A stretch of DNA of 64,000 bases from the NCBI RefSeq assembly GCF_000016645.1, contig NC_009441.1, positions 4,464,001 through 4,528,000 on the forward strand, written 5' to 3'. This document shows, piece by piece, positions 52,809 to 61,804 of the stretch. The notes under the pieces were generated by a model. The model ran no database searches. It was not told the DNA's origin and saw only the letters and a program-made list of their open reading frames with translations. Every line of letters starts with the position of its first letter. Within the stretch, counting starts at the first letter, position 1. The position numbers and the translations under genes are program-made. The DNA is from Flavobacterium johnsoniae UW101. GTDB taxonomy: Bacteria > Bacteroidota > Bacteroidia > Flavobacteriales > Flavobacteriaceae.

Positions 52809-53857
52809 GTGTAAAAATAGTAACAACTGCCAAGCAGCTGCCGCAATATTCACGCGAAACCAAAGACATACTTCCTATGCTGGAAGGCTGGCTTGACGGG
52901 CAGGATGAACGTTTTATAAAAAAAGTAAAAAAAATATTTGAAGGTGCCGCCGTTGATAAACGTTATTCAATAATGGAGCCGCAAGAAGTTTTTACTGCCA
53001 CGTCATTTGAAGAAAAAAATGACATTTATACGCGTGAAGTTATTCTATTGGGCGAGCAGGTGCTTCAAAAAGCACTTGAAAAAGCAGATTGGGATCCAAA
53101 AACTCTGGATTATATCATTACCGTAAGCTGTACCGGCATAATGATTCCCTCCTTAGATGCATACCTAATCAATAAAATGAACCTGAGACAGGATATTGTA
53201 CGTCTTCCTGTTACAGAAATGGGCTGTGCTGCCGGTATATCAGGAATTATATATGCTAAAAATTTTCTGAAGGCAAATCCACAAAAACGCGCAGCGGTCA
53301 TAGCTGTAGAATCACCAACTGCCACCTTTCAGCTTGATGATTTTTCAATGCCTAATATTGTCAGTGCCGCTATTTTTGGAGACGGTGCGGCCTGCTGTTT
53401 GTTATCTTCTTACGAAGATGATCCGGGTCCGGAAATACTACAGGAAGAAATGTACCATTTTTATGAAGCTGAACATATGATGGGATTCAAACTTACCAAT
53501 ACTGGTCTGCAGATGGTTTTAGACATTGAAGTTCCCGACACTATTGCTTCTAATTTTGACGATATTATTCATCCGTTTCTTCAAAAAAACAATTTAGAAA
53601 TCAAGGATATAGACCACATGATATTTCATCCCGGCGGCAAAAAGATTGTGACGACCGTTGAATCGCTTTTTGCAGGTTTGGGAAAAAATATAGACGATAC
53701 AAAAGAAGTTCTCAAGCAGTATGGCAATATGTCGAGTGCCACTGTATTATATGTTTTAGAACGTATTATGGATGGAAATCCAAAATCGGGAGAAAGAGGA
53801 CTTATGCTTAGTTTTGGTCCAGGATTTTCGGCACAAAGAGTTTTATTGCAATGGTAA
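52805..53857 (+). CDS. Type III polyketide synthase (chalcone synthase superfamily)
   Basis: 350 aa from the ATG at 52805; the upstream in-frame ATG at 52769 lies inside the methyltransferase. Catalytic triad complete: Cys141 (TEMGCAAG), His275 (FHPGGKK) and Asn308 (YGNMSSATV). The C-terminal GFGPG-like loop is LSFGPGFS. The enzyme iteratively condenses malonyl-CoA onto an acyl starter, giving alkylresorcinols, alkylpyrones or similar. Surrounded by ACP-linked fatty-acid enzymes, so an acyl-ACP starter is plausible. No known Bacteroidota product can be assigned from sequence. Confidence 0.93.
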   Translation: MSVKIVTTAKQLPQYSRETKDILPMLEGWLDGQDERFIKKVKKIFEGAAVDKRYSIMEPQEVFTATSFEEKNDIYTREVILLGEQVLQKALEKADWDPKTLDYIITVSCTGIMIPSLDAYLINKMNLRQDIVRLPVTEMGCAAGISGIIYAKNFLKANPQKRAAVIAVESPTATFQLDDFSMPNIVSAAIFGDGAACCLLSSYEDDPGPEILQEEMYHFYEAEHMMGFKLTNTGLQMVLDIEVPDTIASNFDDIIHPFLQKNNLEIKDIDHMIFHPGGKKIVTTVESLFAGLGKNIDDTKEVLKQYGNMSSATVLYVLERIMDGNPKSGERGLMLSFGPGFSAQRVLLQW

Positions 53858-53871
53858 TTAGAAAATAGATT

Positions 53872-54309
53872 ATGACAGTACAGGATATTATAATACGACT
53901 GCCTTACAGCAAGCCCTTTTTATTTGTAGATGAACTGCTTGATGTGAATGAAAATAGTATTACCGGAACTTATACTTTTAAGGAAGACCTTGATTTTTAC
54001 AGAGGACATTTTAAAGGTAATCATGTAACTCCCGGCGTGATCCTGACTGAAACTATGGCACAGATTGGAATGGTCTGTCTTGGAATATATCTGCTGGGGG
54101 ATGCTTTTAATAAAGACACTGTAATTGCATTTACATCAGCTGATATGCAGTTTTTAAAACCCGTATACCCTAATGAAAAAGTAACGGTAACTGCTCAAAA
54201 ATCATTTTTCAGGTTTGGAAAATTAAAATGTGATGTCATTATGAAAAACCAAGCTGGACAGGAAGTCTGCAAAGGCATTCTGTCGGGCATGATTACCAAT
54301 AAATTATGA
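53872..54309 (+). CDS. FabZ-like 3-hydroxyacyl-ACP dehydratase
   Basis: 145 aa hot-dog fold. Catalytic His46 in YRGHFKGNHVTPGVILTE and Glu60; PFLFVDELLDV is the FabA/FabZ start. It would dehydrate beta-hydroxyacyl-ACP, here presumably for a dedicated starter chain for the polyketide synthase or to modify the product. The gene overlaps the KAS start by 4 bp. No ketoreductase occurs in the cluster, so FabG or the SDRs of the host must supply that step. Confidence 0.88.
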   Translation: MTVQDIIIRLPYSKPFLFVDELLDVNENSITGTYTFKEDLDFYRGHFKGNHVTPGVILTETMAQIGMVCLGIYLLGDAFNKDTVIAFTSADMQFLKPVYPNEKVTVTAQKSFFRFGKLKCDVIMKNQAGQEVCKGILSGMITNKL

Positions 54310-55580
54310 GCAGAAGAGTTGTCATAACAGGTCTGGGTGTTGCAGCTCCAAACGGCGTTGGAATTGCTGCCTTCAGCCATGCTTTAAAAAATGGAATATC
54401 AGGAATCAGGCATGACAAGCAGCTGGAGGAACTCCAGTTTTCCTGTCAGATAGCGGGTAGACCTGAAATATCCGAAGAACTCAAGTCAAAATATTTTACA
54501 GAACTTGAACTTCGCGGTTTTAACAGTACGGGTATTTTATACGGTGTTATTGCTGGAATGGAAGCTTGGGAAAATGCCGGATTACCAATAGAAAATAATG
54601 AAGAGCCGGATTGGGACAGCGGTACTATTTTTGGATCTGGCACCTCAGGCATCGATAAATTCCGCGAAAGCATTTATAAGATAGATGAATTACAAACCCG
54701 AAGGTTAGGCAGTACTGTAGTGGCACAAACCATGAACAGCGGTATCAGTGCTTATCTTGGCGGGAAACTGGGACTCGGAAACCAGGTTACCACCAATTCA
54801 TCTGCCTGTGCAACGGGAACGGAAGCTATAATAATGGCGTACGAGCGTATACAATCCGGACAGGCAAAACGCATATTGGCAGGAAGTACAAGCGACAGCG
54901 GACCTTACATTTGGGCAGGATTTGATGCTTTACGTGTCTGCAGTTCAAAATTTAATGACAAACCTGAGCAGGGTTCACGCCCCATGAGTGTTACTGCCGC
55001 AGGATTTGTACCCGCAAGCGGCGCGGGAGCATTGGTAATCGAAGATCTGGAAAGTGCTTTAGAACGCGGTGTGGAGATTTATGCTGAAATATTAGGCGGT
55101 AACGTAAATTCCGGGGGACAGCGCGGCAATGGAAGCATGACCGCTCCTAACAGCAGTGCCGTACAGCAATGCATTAAAAAAGCCATCCAAAATTCAGGTA
55201 TTTCTGCCGATGATATAGATGCCATAAACGGACATCTTACCGCCACTGCAAAGGACAGTCTTGAAATTGAAAACTGGACGAAAGCCTTAAACCGGAAGGG
55301 AACTGATTTTCCGTATATAAACTCCTTAAAAAGCATGACAGGACACTGTTTAAGCGCAGCGGGAAGCATAGAAAGCATCGCGGCGGTACTACAGCTTTAT
55401 GAAGGTTTTGTTTTTGGAAATACGAATTGTGAAGATCTTCATCCTGAAATAAGTGCTCATATAAACTCTTCAAAAATACCCTTACAAACAATTGATTGTA
55501 AACCTAATATAATTGCCAAGGCAAGTTTTGGCTTTGGTGATGTAAATGCCTGTGTAATATTTAAAAAATTTCAAAAATAA
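54306..55580 (+). CDS. Beta-ketoacyl-ACP synthase (KAS II-like)
   Basis: 424 aa thiolase fold. Nucleophile Cys168 (NSSACATGTEA), His310 (NGHLTATAKD), Lys342 and His347 (LKSMTGHCLSAAG). The His310 motif reads HLTAT where KAS II enzymes usually have HGTxT, a variation seen in some divergent KAS proteins. The enzyme probably elongates an acyl-ACP. It starts 4 bp inside the dehydratase gene and is followed by the ACP. Loading with malonyl-ACP would need the host FabD. Confidence 0.9.
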   Translation: MSRRVVITGLGVAAPNGVGIAAFSHALKNGISGIRHDKQLEELQFSCQIAGRPEISEELKSKYFTELELRGFNSTGILYGVIAGMEAWENAGLPIENNEEPDWDSGTIFGSGTSGIDKFRESIYKIDELQTRRLGSTVVAQTMNSGISAYLGGKLGLGNQVTTNSSACATGTEAIIMAYERIQSGQAKRILAGSTSDSGPYIWAGFDALRVCSSKFNDKPEQGSRPMSVTAAGFVPASGAGALVIEDLESALERGVEIYAEILGGNVNSGGQRGNGSMTAPNSSAVQQCIKKAIQNSGISADDIDAINGHLTATAKDSLEIENWTKALNRKGTDFPYINSLKSMTGHCLSAAGSIESIAAVLQLYEGFVFGNTNCEDLHPEISAHINSSKIPLQTIDCKPNIIAKASFGFGDVNACVIFKKFQK

Positions 55581-55584
55581 TTGT

Positions 55585-55839
55585 ATGAACAAAGAAGAAG
55601 TTATAGCTCGACTCAAAGTAATTATAAAGCCATATGCAGCAAATATCCAAGCGTTTGAAAGCCTTACTGAAAATACTGATTTCATAAATGATTTAAGCAT
55701 CAATTCGGCTAATTTGGTAGACATTATTCTGGATATTGAAGAAACATTTGATGTTGTGATTGACAACACGGATATGGAGCGTATGCTGGATGTAAAAACG
55801 GCGGTAGAAATCATAGAAACAAAACTGGCCGAAAAATGA
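55585..55839 (+). CDS. Acyl carrier protein
   Basis: 84 aa. Helical ACP fold with the phosphopantetheine Ser41 in NDLSINSANLVDIILDIEE; the usual DSL triplet is replaced by NSA. Helix III carries the acidic face (IDNTDMERMLDVKTAVEIIE). It lies 4 bp after the ketosynthase stop and overlaps the transferase by 4 bp (ATGA). It is likely a dedicated carrier for this cluster. Confidence 0.88.
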   Translation: MNKEEVIARLKVIIKPYAANIQAFESLTENTDFINDLSINSANLVDIILDIEETFDVVIDNTDMERMLDVKTAVEIIETKLAEK

Positions 55840-56339
55840 TAGGCAATGATGTCATCGATATTCTGCAGACCCGCAGGGAAAGCAATTGGCAGCGCAGTGG
55901 ATTTATAGCAAAACTATTTAACGATGAGGAACAATTGCTCATTGAAAAATCTACAGATCCGGAAAGTATGCTTTGGATACTTTGGAGCATGAAAGAAGCC
56001 GCTTATAAAGTGCATAATCGGAAAACAAAAATAAGGGAATATATTCCTAAAAAGCTGATATGCAAGATAGAATCACAAAACCAGAATTCTATAAATGGAA
56101 AAGTTACCTGCTTGAAAAACATCTACTATACTCAAACCCTTTTCTCAAAAGACAGTATTCATACCATAGCGGTGAGCGTTTTAGATGATCTGAATAAAGT
56201 AATAGAGGTTGAAAAAAAATCAATCGTAAAAGATCAGTATGGAATTCCTTATTTAGATGTTTCTTCACAAAATAGATTGCAGGATATTTCAATAAGCCAT
56301 CATGGAAGGTTTGAAAAAGCAGTCACAATCAGCAGTTGA
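55836..56339 (+). CDS. 4'-phosphopantetheinyl transferase (AcpS/Sfp superfamily)
   Basis: 167 aa. Metal-binding first motif IGNDVIDI (Asp5, Asp8) and second WSMKEAAYK (residues 50-58, Glu54 and Lys58), as in AcpS/Sfp enzymes. It transfers the phosphopantetheine arm from CoA to the cluster's ACP. Last gene of the operon; its ATG overlaps the ACP stop. The stretch 56340-56529 shows no gene or strong terminator. Confidence 0.88.
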   Translation: MIGNDVIDILQTRRESNWQRSGFIAKLFNDEEQLLIEKSTDPESMLWILWSMKEAAYKVHNRKTKIREYIPKKLICKIESQNQNSINGKVTCLKNIYYTQTLFSKDSIHTIAVSVLDDLNKVIEVEKKSIVKDQYGIPYLDVSSQNRLQDISISHHGRFEKAVTISS

Positions 56340-56529
56340 TTAAAAAGAGCCGGTTCCACAACATAAAGTGCTCTTCTCAACAATTATTATACTTTATCGT
56401 AGGTTTAAAGCTTTTTACATAAGATTTATTCGCTTCTAATAAACTACAGACCGCCAAAATGAGTCTCTGACGGTATGCAGCCTTTTTGTGTGTAATGTAA
56501 TCTAAACAAGCTAAAGCACCTTGTCTAAA

Positions 56530-57510
56530 TCAGTCTATTTTTTGAATGGTGTAAATTGACTGCGATCGATCTCCCGAAAGAAGTTCTCCTAATTTCGAAT
56601 TCACAACATATATATTCCCATCTGATGCCATTGCCGCTGTGGTTGGAAATTCCTGCTTTCCAATATTGGTCTGCTTGATTTTTACGGCCGTTTTCCATTT
56701 ATCACTGCTGGAAAACGTGTATGCAGTACCCTGGCCTAGGCCGTTTTCTACCAGCACAAGATTATTGTTTTTATCAAGCTCAATGCCGTCTGGAGAACTG
56801 AAAGACATTCCCTTCACTTCAGTAACGGATGACGGAACAGGGAGAGAAATTTTATACAGCTTAGCGTCATCTGTTTTTACGGCCAGCAGATAGCCGTCTG
56901 GGTGGAAAACAATTCCATTTAATCCGAATTTATCAGCGGCGGGTGTAAAAAGCATACTGCTGGCAAATATCGACGCATTATAATTAAGATCAATTTTATA
57001 GATATTGGGAGCGAACGAATCGGTTATATAAATATTTCCTTCATTATCCACCGCAATATCATTTGGACACGAACCTTTATTTGGCGTGAAATTTTTTAAA
57101 TCAATTTCTTTGATTAACGCTCCTGATGAAAGATCGAAAACACTTACCGAGGCAATTGTTCCGGCACTTGAAGCGGTGCTTTTCTGCGAAACACCTAAAT
57201 CAGCATTAGCCACTATTAATCGGTTTCTGGTTTCATCTGTAAAAACGCCTGTAGGCAGAACAAGTTTACTGCTTGATGCAAAAACAGCCATTTCGCCTTT
57301 TGGATTTACTGAATAGACAACACCCTTATAAAGGGAGCTCAACAGAAACCTTCCATTGTTTAAATCATAGTCAATCCCTTCAGGATAAAGTCCAGTCTCT
57401 GTCAGCGTATATCTGCCTTTAAGAACCACTGGAGTACCCGATGTTTTTTTTTCGCTGTCACATCCTGCTGAGACAACCATGCATAGCAGCATAAAAAAGG
57501 TATTTTTCAT
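56530..57510 (-). CDS. SMP-30/NHL-type beta-propeller lipoprotein
   Basis: 326 aa. Lipoprotein signal with lipobox SAGCD (Cys16). Six-bladed propeller pattern typical of SMP-30/gluconolactonase and NHL proteins: GIDYDLNNGRFLLSSLYKG, NDIAVDNEGNIYITDSFAP, NGIVFHPDGYLLAV, DGIELDKNNNLVLVENG, AAMASDGNIYVVNSKLG. Possible lactonase or lactone-binding activity; metal ligands cannot be assigned by eye. Last of three minus-strand genes with a Crp-type regulator upstream. Confidence 0.8.
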   Translation of the reverse strand: MKNTFFMLLCMVVSAGCDSEKKTSGTPVVLKGRYTLTETGLYPEGIDYDLNNGRFLLSSLYKGVVYSVNPKGEMAVFASSSKLVLPTGVFTDETRNRLIVANADLGVSQKSTASSAGTIASVSVFDLSSGALIKEIDLKNFTPNKGSCPNDIAVDNEGNIYITDSFAPNIYKIDLNYNASIFASSMLFTPAADKFGLNGIVFHPDGYLLAVKTDDAKLYKISLPVPSSVTEVKGMSFSSPDGIELDKNNNLVLVENGLGQGTAYTFSSSDKWKTAVKIKQTNIGKQEFPTTAAMASDGNIYVVNSKLGELLSGDRSQSIYTIQKID

Positions 57511-57609
57511 TTTATTTCATTTTAGATTATTGTCTTATTGACAATGCAAATCTGGTGTAGAAAAGCAGAAATAAAAATGAACTGGTTTAAGAAATAAGGT
57601 TGAACTAGA

Positions 57610-58197
57610 TCAACTTTTTGAGGATTTCCTGCTGCGGATTCTGCTTAGATATTCACTGCTGAAACCCAAATAGGAAGCAAGTGCATACTGAGGCACACGT
57701 GAAGCAATTACGGAGTATTTATTCATGAATTCCTCATACCTCTCTTCTGCAGTTTTAGTGAAATTAGAAAGAAGTCTTTTCTGCTGAAATGCCAGGGAAC
57801 GCTGGGTGATGATCCGCTCAAACTTTTCCAGTTTTGGAATCTGCGCTAGAATTTTTTGTTCATCTTCGTAAGCAATCTGGATAAGAGTGGAATCTTCGAG
57901 CGCTTCAATAAACAAGGTAGCGGGTTCCTGATAAATCAAACTGCTGTAATCAGAAATCCACCAATCTTCAATAGCAAATGACAAAGTATGTTCCTTTCCC
58001 TCATGATCTACCAGATAGCCCCTGAAAGCTCCTTTTACCACATAGCTTTTATATTTGCATACAAAACCAGGCTGGACTATAAACTGTCTTTTTTTTACCT
58101 TAGTTATTTTCAAAAAAGAGGCTAGATGATTTTTCTCATCATCGGTTAAATCAACAAATCTTGAAATATAATTTATAACGGGCAGTAAATCTTTCAC
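57610..58197 (-). CDS. Crp/Fnr-family transcription regulator
   Basis: 195 aa. Cyclic-nucleotide-type beta roll (FIVQPGFVCKYKSYVVKGAF, HTLSFAIEDWWISDYSSL) and C-terminal HTH (VPQYALASYLGFSSEYLSRI) followed by a basic end RSRKSSKS. Ligand unknown. It sits between the NTF2-like gene and the propeller lipoprotein, probably regulating one of them. This subgroup often controls small envelope or detoxification genes in Bacteroidota. Confidence 0.88.
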   Translation of the reverse strand: MKDLLPVINYISRFVDLTDDEKNHLASFLKITKVKKRQFIVQPGFVCKYKSYVVKGAFRGYLVDHEGKEHTLSFAIEDWWISDYSSLIYQEPATLFIEALEDSTLIQIAYEDEQKILAQIPKLEKFERIITQRSLAFQQKRLLSNFTKTAEERYEEFMNKYSVIASRVPQYALASYLGFSSEYLSRIRSRKSSKS

Positions 58198-58359
58198 ATA
58201 ACAAATATACCGCTGTTAACCTGAACAGCAAAGCCCGGCTGAAAATAAATTAGATTTTTACAATCTCTTTCAATAAAACTAATTTTGAATACTGCTAAGT
58301 TGGTACGCACCTCTTCTATTTCATTCGCACAAAAGCCAAACCTGTAAAACTGTTATTTT

Positions 58360-58806
58360 TTATTTTTTCTCAATAACGAATGCTTTTAATTCGGCTAATT
58401 TACCATTATCAAATCGCCAAATGTCACAATAGGAATAGTGATCATATTCTCCATTCACATTTTTTAAGGCAATGTTTCCTGTTGCAGTGACAAAGTCTCC
58501 CTCTTCTATGGCTTTTTCCATATCAAATACTGGCGGTGAAAGGTAAAAATCTTTTATATACTGCCTTACTGCTTCTTTTCCCAAAAGGGTTCTCTCACCT
58601 ACAAAGACCCATTTGGTATCTTCAGTGAGATACGATAAATATGCTTCGTATTCTCCTTTTCTTACATGTTCGTTTGCATTAACTAATATAGATGTGTTTT
58701 TCATGTTTATTGTCTTTTTAAATTTTAAGTTTTCATTTTGAGAATAAATGTTCTGTACAGCCATCATTAATAAAATATTTGTCAAGCCTTTTTTCATCGT
58801 TATCAT
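58360..58806 (-). CDS. NTF2-like/SnoaL-like protein
   Basis: 148 aa from ATG 58806, or from 58797 giving a signal peptide (GLTNILLMMAVQNIYSQ). A second start at 58704 would give only the cytosolic NTF2 domain (114 aa). The domain has the cone fold of SnoaL-like proteins: VNANEHVRKGEYEAYLSYL, EDTKWVFVGERTLLGKEAV, HYSYCDIWRFDNGKLAELKA. It could be a ligand-binding protein or an enzyme acting on small hydrophobic substrates. Divergent from the HxlR gene, which probably controls it. Confidence 0.75.
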   Translation of the reverse strand: MITMKKGLTNILLMMAVQNIYSQNENLKFKKTINMKNTSILVNANEHVRKGEYEAYLSYLTEDTKWVFVGERTLLGKEAVRQYIKDFYLSPPVFDMEKAIEEGDFVTATGNIALKNVNGEYDHYSYCDIWRFDNGKLAELKAFVIEKK

Positions 58807-58856
58807 TTTTGATTTAATTTTGAACTTTAAATTATTAACTAATAGTTCTGCGAAGC

Positions 58857-58874
58857 TATAACATAAAAGTTATA
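58857..58874. promoter_or_regulatory. TATAAC-N6-GTTATA dyad, candidate HxlR operator
   Basis: Symmetric in the centre of the 58807-58922 divergent intergenic region, 49 bp from the HxlR gene start. A neighbouring AGC/GCT pair extends the symmetry imperfectly. Function as operator is inference. Confidence 0.4.
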
Positions 58875-58922
58875 TTAGCTTTATTGACAACCAATTGTAA
58901 GGTACTATCAAAAATGTAAGTT

Positions 58923-59285
58923 ATGTCGAAAGTTAAGATTACAAGCACCAATTTTGAAAATAAGAAAATCTTAGAAGATGAGTGTTCAGAGGTATACGCC
59001 GCAAACATAATTGGCGGCCAATGGTCACTTGTAATTTGTTCCTGGCTGTTACAAGGCAAAATGCGTTTTAGCGAAATAAAAAAATCTATACCTAATATAA
59101 CCGAACGTATGCTGACCCTGCAGCTCAGGAAACTGGAACATGATAATATCATAAAGAGAATGGTATATGCTGCAGTCCCTCCTAAAGTGGAATATGAGTT
59201 AACAGAAATTGGCTATGAATTAAAACCGATAATCCAGCAAATGGAACAGTGGGGAAAACGACACAAATGTTTACATGCAAAATGA
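58923..59285 (+). CDS. HxlR-family winged-helix regulator
   Basis: 120 aa. HxlR signature: IIGGQWSLVICSWLLQGKMR, FSEIKKSIPNITERMLTLQL, RKLEHDNIIKRMVYAAVPPK, VEYELTEIGYELKPIIQQME. N-terminal Cys in LEDECSEVY could be a redox or electrophile sensor, as seen in many HxlR proteins (known family behaviour, not shown here). Divergent from the NTF2-like gene. Probably controls both. Confidence 0.92.
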   Translation: MSKVKITSTNFENKKILEDECSEVYAANIIGGQWSLVICSWLLQGKMRFSEIKKSIPNITERMLTLQLRKLEHDNIIKRMVYAAVPPKVEYELTEIGYELKPIIQQMEQWGKRHKCLHAK

Positions 59286-59730
59286 AATAGTCTTAAAATT
59301 GAAAATTGGTTAATCAGCCCTGCACTTTGTATAATTTGACCAGTAGTTTCAAAATGCGTTGAACACAATTATTCAATTTTAATTGACCACAATAATTCAG
59401 AATTAATTTTAATATTACTTTTATAAAAGAAAAAAACCAGTATTTATACTACCCGTCTACGGCAGATTCAAATACTATTTTGAATTACTCTCCCTTTTGT
59501 ATCAATAGCAAGCTGTTGATTCTTTTATAATAGAGTAATAGATAATCTTCTTATTCCGACCACAAACCTCTTCTGACTGTCCAATCACCAGCTAAAAGAA
59601 AAGTAAAGAAAAAATCCAATTGAATTAATTAAATTTAACAACTTAGGGATACAGCCGCTTCAGTGGCAGCTGATTAGATTTACACTCGATATACGTTAAT
59701 ATTTTTAACTTTGAGAAACTTAACAATCCG
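59286..59730. other. Intergenic region with a -7 element before the serine hydrolase
   Basis: No gene seen over 445 bp. TAACTTTG at 59706-59713 lies 17 bp before the ATG at 59731 and fits TAnnTTTG; the 5' UTR would be about 11 nt. A CCAATCACCAGCTAAAA stretch near 59581 resembles intergenic sequences near 29.35 and 34.17 kb. Confidence 0.45.
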
Positions 59731-60825
59731 ATGAGAAATATTTTTTTTATTTTACTGCTATCATTTTTTTCATTTAATCTGGTTTTGTCCCAGCATAAAA
59801 AAACAGAAATCATCAATTGTCTCAAAAAAGAAATGGAGGACAAAAAAATTCCAGGATGCCAGCTGATAGTGCTGAAAGATGATAAAATTGTGCTGTCTCA
59901 AGCTATTGGAACCGCTTACCTGCCATTTTCGGTACCTGTCAGAAAGAATACTGTTTTTTCAATAAATTCAATCTCTAAAGTTTTTACTTCAGTTGCTGTG
60001 ATGCAATTACAGAACCAGAACAAACTCAATATTAATGACCGCATTTCCATCTATATGGATTCAATTCCTGAAAACTGGAAAAAAATAACTATTAAACAAT
60101 TGATGAGCCACACATCGGGGCTTCCGGACATTGAAGATGAGAAAGGCTTAATTGGAGATAAGGGGCAGGATTCAGCGTGGCTGAAAGTAAAAAAATTACC
60201 ATTACTATCAGAAGCTGGGGAGCAGTTTAATTATAATGCGACTAACTATTATATATTACAGCGGATTATTGAAAAATGCAGTGGTGAACCATTTGAAAAG
60301 TTTGTCCGAAAAAATCAGTTTGATATCTTAGGAATCAAACAAATATTCTACGGAAACTCTTATGATGTAATTAAAAATAAATGCCCGACTTACAGCTATT
60401 ATAGTCAAGACAAAACAACGGGTGAATATATCAAGGGAGTAAAATTAAAGGAGACTTATGAAGAATTTCCATCAAAAATGATAACCGATGCAGGTGCATT
60501 TACAACAGCTGAAGAAATGGCAAAATGGATAATCGGACTTCAAACGGGTAAACTCCTTAACAATAATAAAGATATAGCTGCCATTTGGGAACCGGTAAAA
60601 TTGAAAAATGGTTCTTATGACGGCTTTGGCGGACTTTTAAATGCTTATGCTTTAGGATGGCCGGTAATTACAAGGAAAAACCATTTTGCAGTTGCCTCTA
60701 TTGGCGGTGGCCGCGCCGCTTTTATTATTTACCCTGAAGATAAACTTGCCATCATTCTTTTTACAAATCTGACGGGTGCTGGTCCAGAAGAAATTATCGA
60801 AAAACTAGCAGATTTTTATTTCTGA
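59731..60825 (+). CDS. Beta-lactamase-fold serine hydrolase (class C/CubicO type)
   Basis: 364 aa. Signal peptide (FFILLLSFFSFNLVLSQ). Penicillin-binding/beta-lactamase fold with catalytic Ser80-x-x-Lys83 (NSISKVFTS), and FNYNATNYY where a YSN triad is usual (here YNA). The third motif is atypical (ASIGGGRAAF). Such proteins act as esterases, DD-peptidases or D-amino-acid-ester hydrolases in Bacteroidota; hydrolysis of beta-lactams is not implied. Single gene, followed by a terminator. Confidence 0.88.
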   Translation: MRNIFFILLLSFFSFNLVLSQHKKTEIINCLKKEMEDKKIPGCQLIVLKDDKIVLSQAIGTAYLPFSVPVRKNTVFSINSISKVFTSVAVMQLQNQNKLNINDRISIYMDSIPENWKKITIKQLMSHTSGLPDIEDEKGLIGDKGQDSAWLKVKKLPLLSEAGEQFNYNATNYYILQRIIEKCSGEPFEKFVRKNQFDILGIKQIFYGNSYDVIKNKCPTYSYYSQDKTTGEYIKGVKLKETYEEFPSKMITDAGAFTTAEEMAKWIIGLQTGKLLNNNKDIAAIWEPVKLKNGSYDGFGGLLNAYALGWPVITRKNHFAVASIGGGRAAFIIYPEDKLAIILFTNLTGAGPEEIIEKLADFYF

Positions 60826-60921
60826 ATAGTTAATTTCATCATTAATCCATGCTGGAGCTCTACCTAATTCTTCTGCAAAAGCTTAGTCGGATTTTAATTT
60901 TCAAATCATATCTTATAAAAA

Positions 60922-60958
60922 AGCCCGCAGTATCTCAAACGATAGCTGCGGGTTATTT
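60922..60958. terminator. Terminator between serine hydrolase and T9SS gene
   Basis: CCCGCAG (60924-60930) pairs with CTGCGGG (60946-60952), with an inner TATC/GATA pair; T run follows on plus (TTATTTTTT) and AAGC precedes. Works for both convergent genes. Confidence 0.85.
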
Positions 60959-60973
60959 TTTACGTTATAAAGA

Positions 60974-61804
60974 TCAGAAGAGCACTTTTCTGGCTATTAT
61001 GTCTCCATTCTCCAATGTAGTTTTAACTACTAAGACTTGAGTGCCGGAGCAAATACTGTGAATCTCTAATTGGCGGTCTCCAATTTTCTGATTACTATAG
61101 AGCAATTTTCCGGTTATATCAAAAACATTGACTTCTCGAAGCGTTTTATCAGTTGATCTCAAAATAATGCTCTTACCTTTAGAAACAACTGTAAAGGTAT
61201 CGGCAATTGTTTTAGATTCATTTACTCCCAGGTTTTTACCGGCGTATTTAATTACAAAGCGATCAGTAAAGGTCCCAGTAAGGGTTGAAAATGTATAAGG
61301 ACCGGATTTCAAATTATGCGTAATACCAGTCTGATTATCCTGCAGATAAATATCCGCATCCGTTAAATTACCATCTGCATGATCAATAGATATCTTAAGA
61401 TTACCCATGATAGTGGATCTATAGCCCAAAGGTATAGTATCTGCAGGGTTAAATGGAACTGCCCGTCCCTGAATAACCAGCTTTCTATCTTCATTAATGC
61501 TGTAAAAATCAGCATATTTATTAGCATCCATGGTCAGAGCATCATAATTATGATCCCATCCATTTGTCGCTCCGGGTATATAACCAATCAAAATTTGTTT
61601 GAAAAGCCCCTGATCATTAGTTAAATTAAGCCAAACGCGGTGTTTCTCTTCTTCCGGCGGGGCAAATGTCTTTGAAGAAGGACTTTTTTTAAAATTAAAA
61701 AATCCGATGCTTACAGGCGAAACATTACATTGAACAGGATTTGAAGCTAGCAGCAAAATCCATAGCATAAAAAAATATTTTGGTGAGGTGAAATGTTTTT
61801 TCAT
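60974..61804 (-). CDS. Small T9SS-sorted protein
   Basis: 276 aa. Long N-terminal signal (FFMLWILLLASNPVQC). Beta-rich mid region (VWLNLTNDQGLFKQILIGYI, ADTIPLGYRSTIMGNLKISI) as in the common flavobacterial module that precedes sorting tails of giant adhesins. C-terminal type A T9SS tail (KSIILRSTDKTLREVNVFDI, VLVVKTTLENGDIIARKVLF). There is no catalytic domain, so it may be the truncated end of a former adhesin or a genuine small surface protein. Confidence 0.78.
   Translation of the reverse strand: MKKHFTSPKYFFMLWILLLASNPVQCNVSPVSIGFFNFKKSPSSKTFAPPEEEKHRVWLNLTNDQGLFKQILIGYIPGATNGWDHNYDALTMDANKYADFYSINEDRKLVIQGRAVPFNPADTIPLGYRSTIMGNLKISIDHADGNLTDADIYLQDNQTGITHNLKSGPYTFSTLTGTFTDRFVIKYAGKNLGVNESKTIADTFTVVSKGKSIILRSTDKTLREVNVFDITGKLLYSNQKIGDRQLEIHSICSGTQVLVVKTTLENGDIIARKVLF

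Noticed and set aside
34350..59450. Shared 14-mer CCAGTATTTATACT at 34350 and 59437
   Set aside because: A few chance 14-mer matches are expected in 64 kb of AT-rich sequence, and flanks do not align.
59731..60825. Antibiotic-resistance beta-lactamase
   Set aside because: The second and third motifs deviate (YNA, GGG), fitting CubicO-type hydrolases rather than AmpC enzymes.
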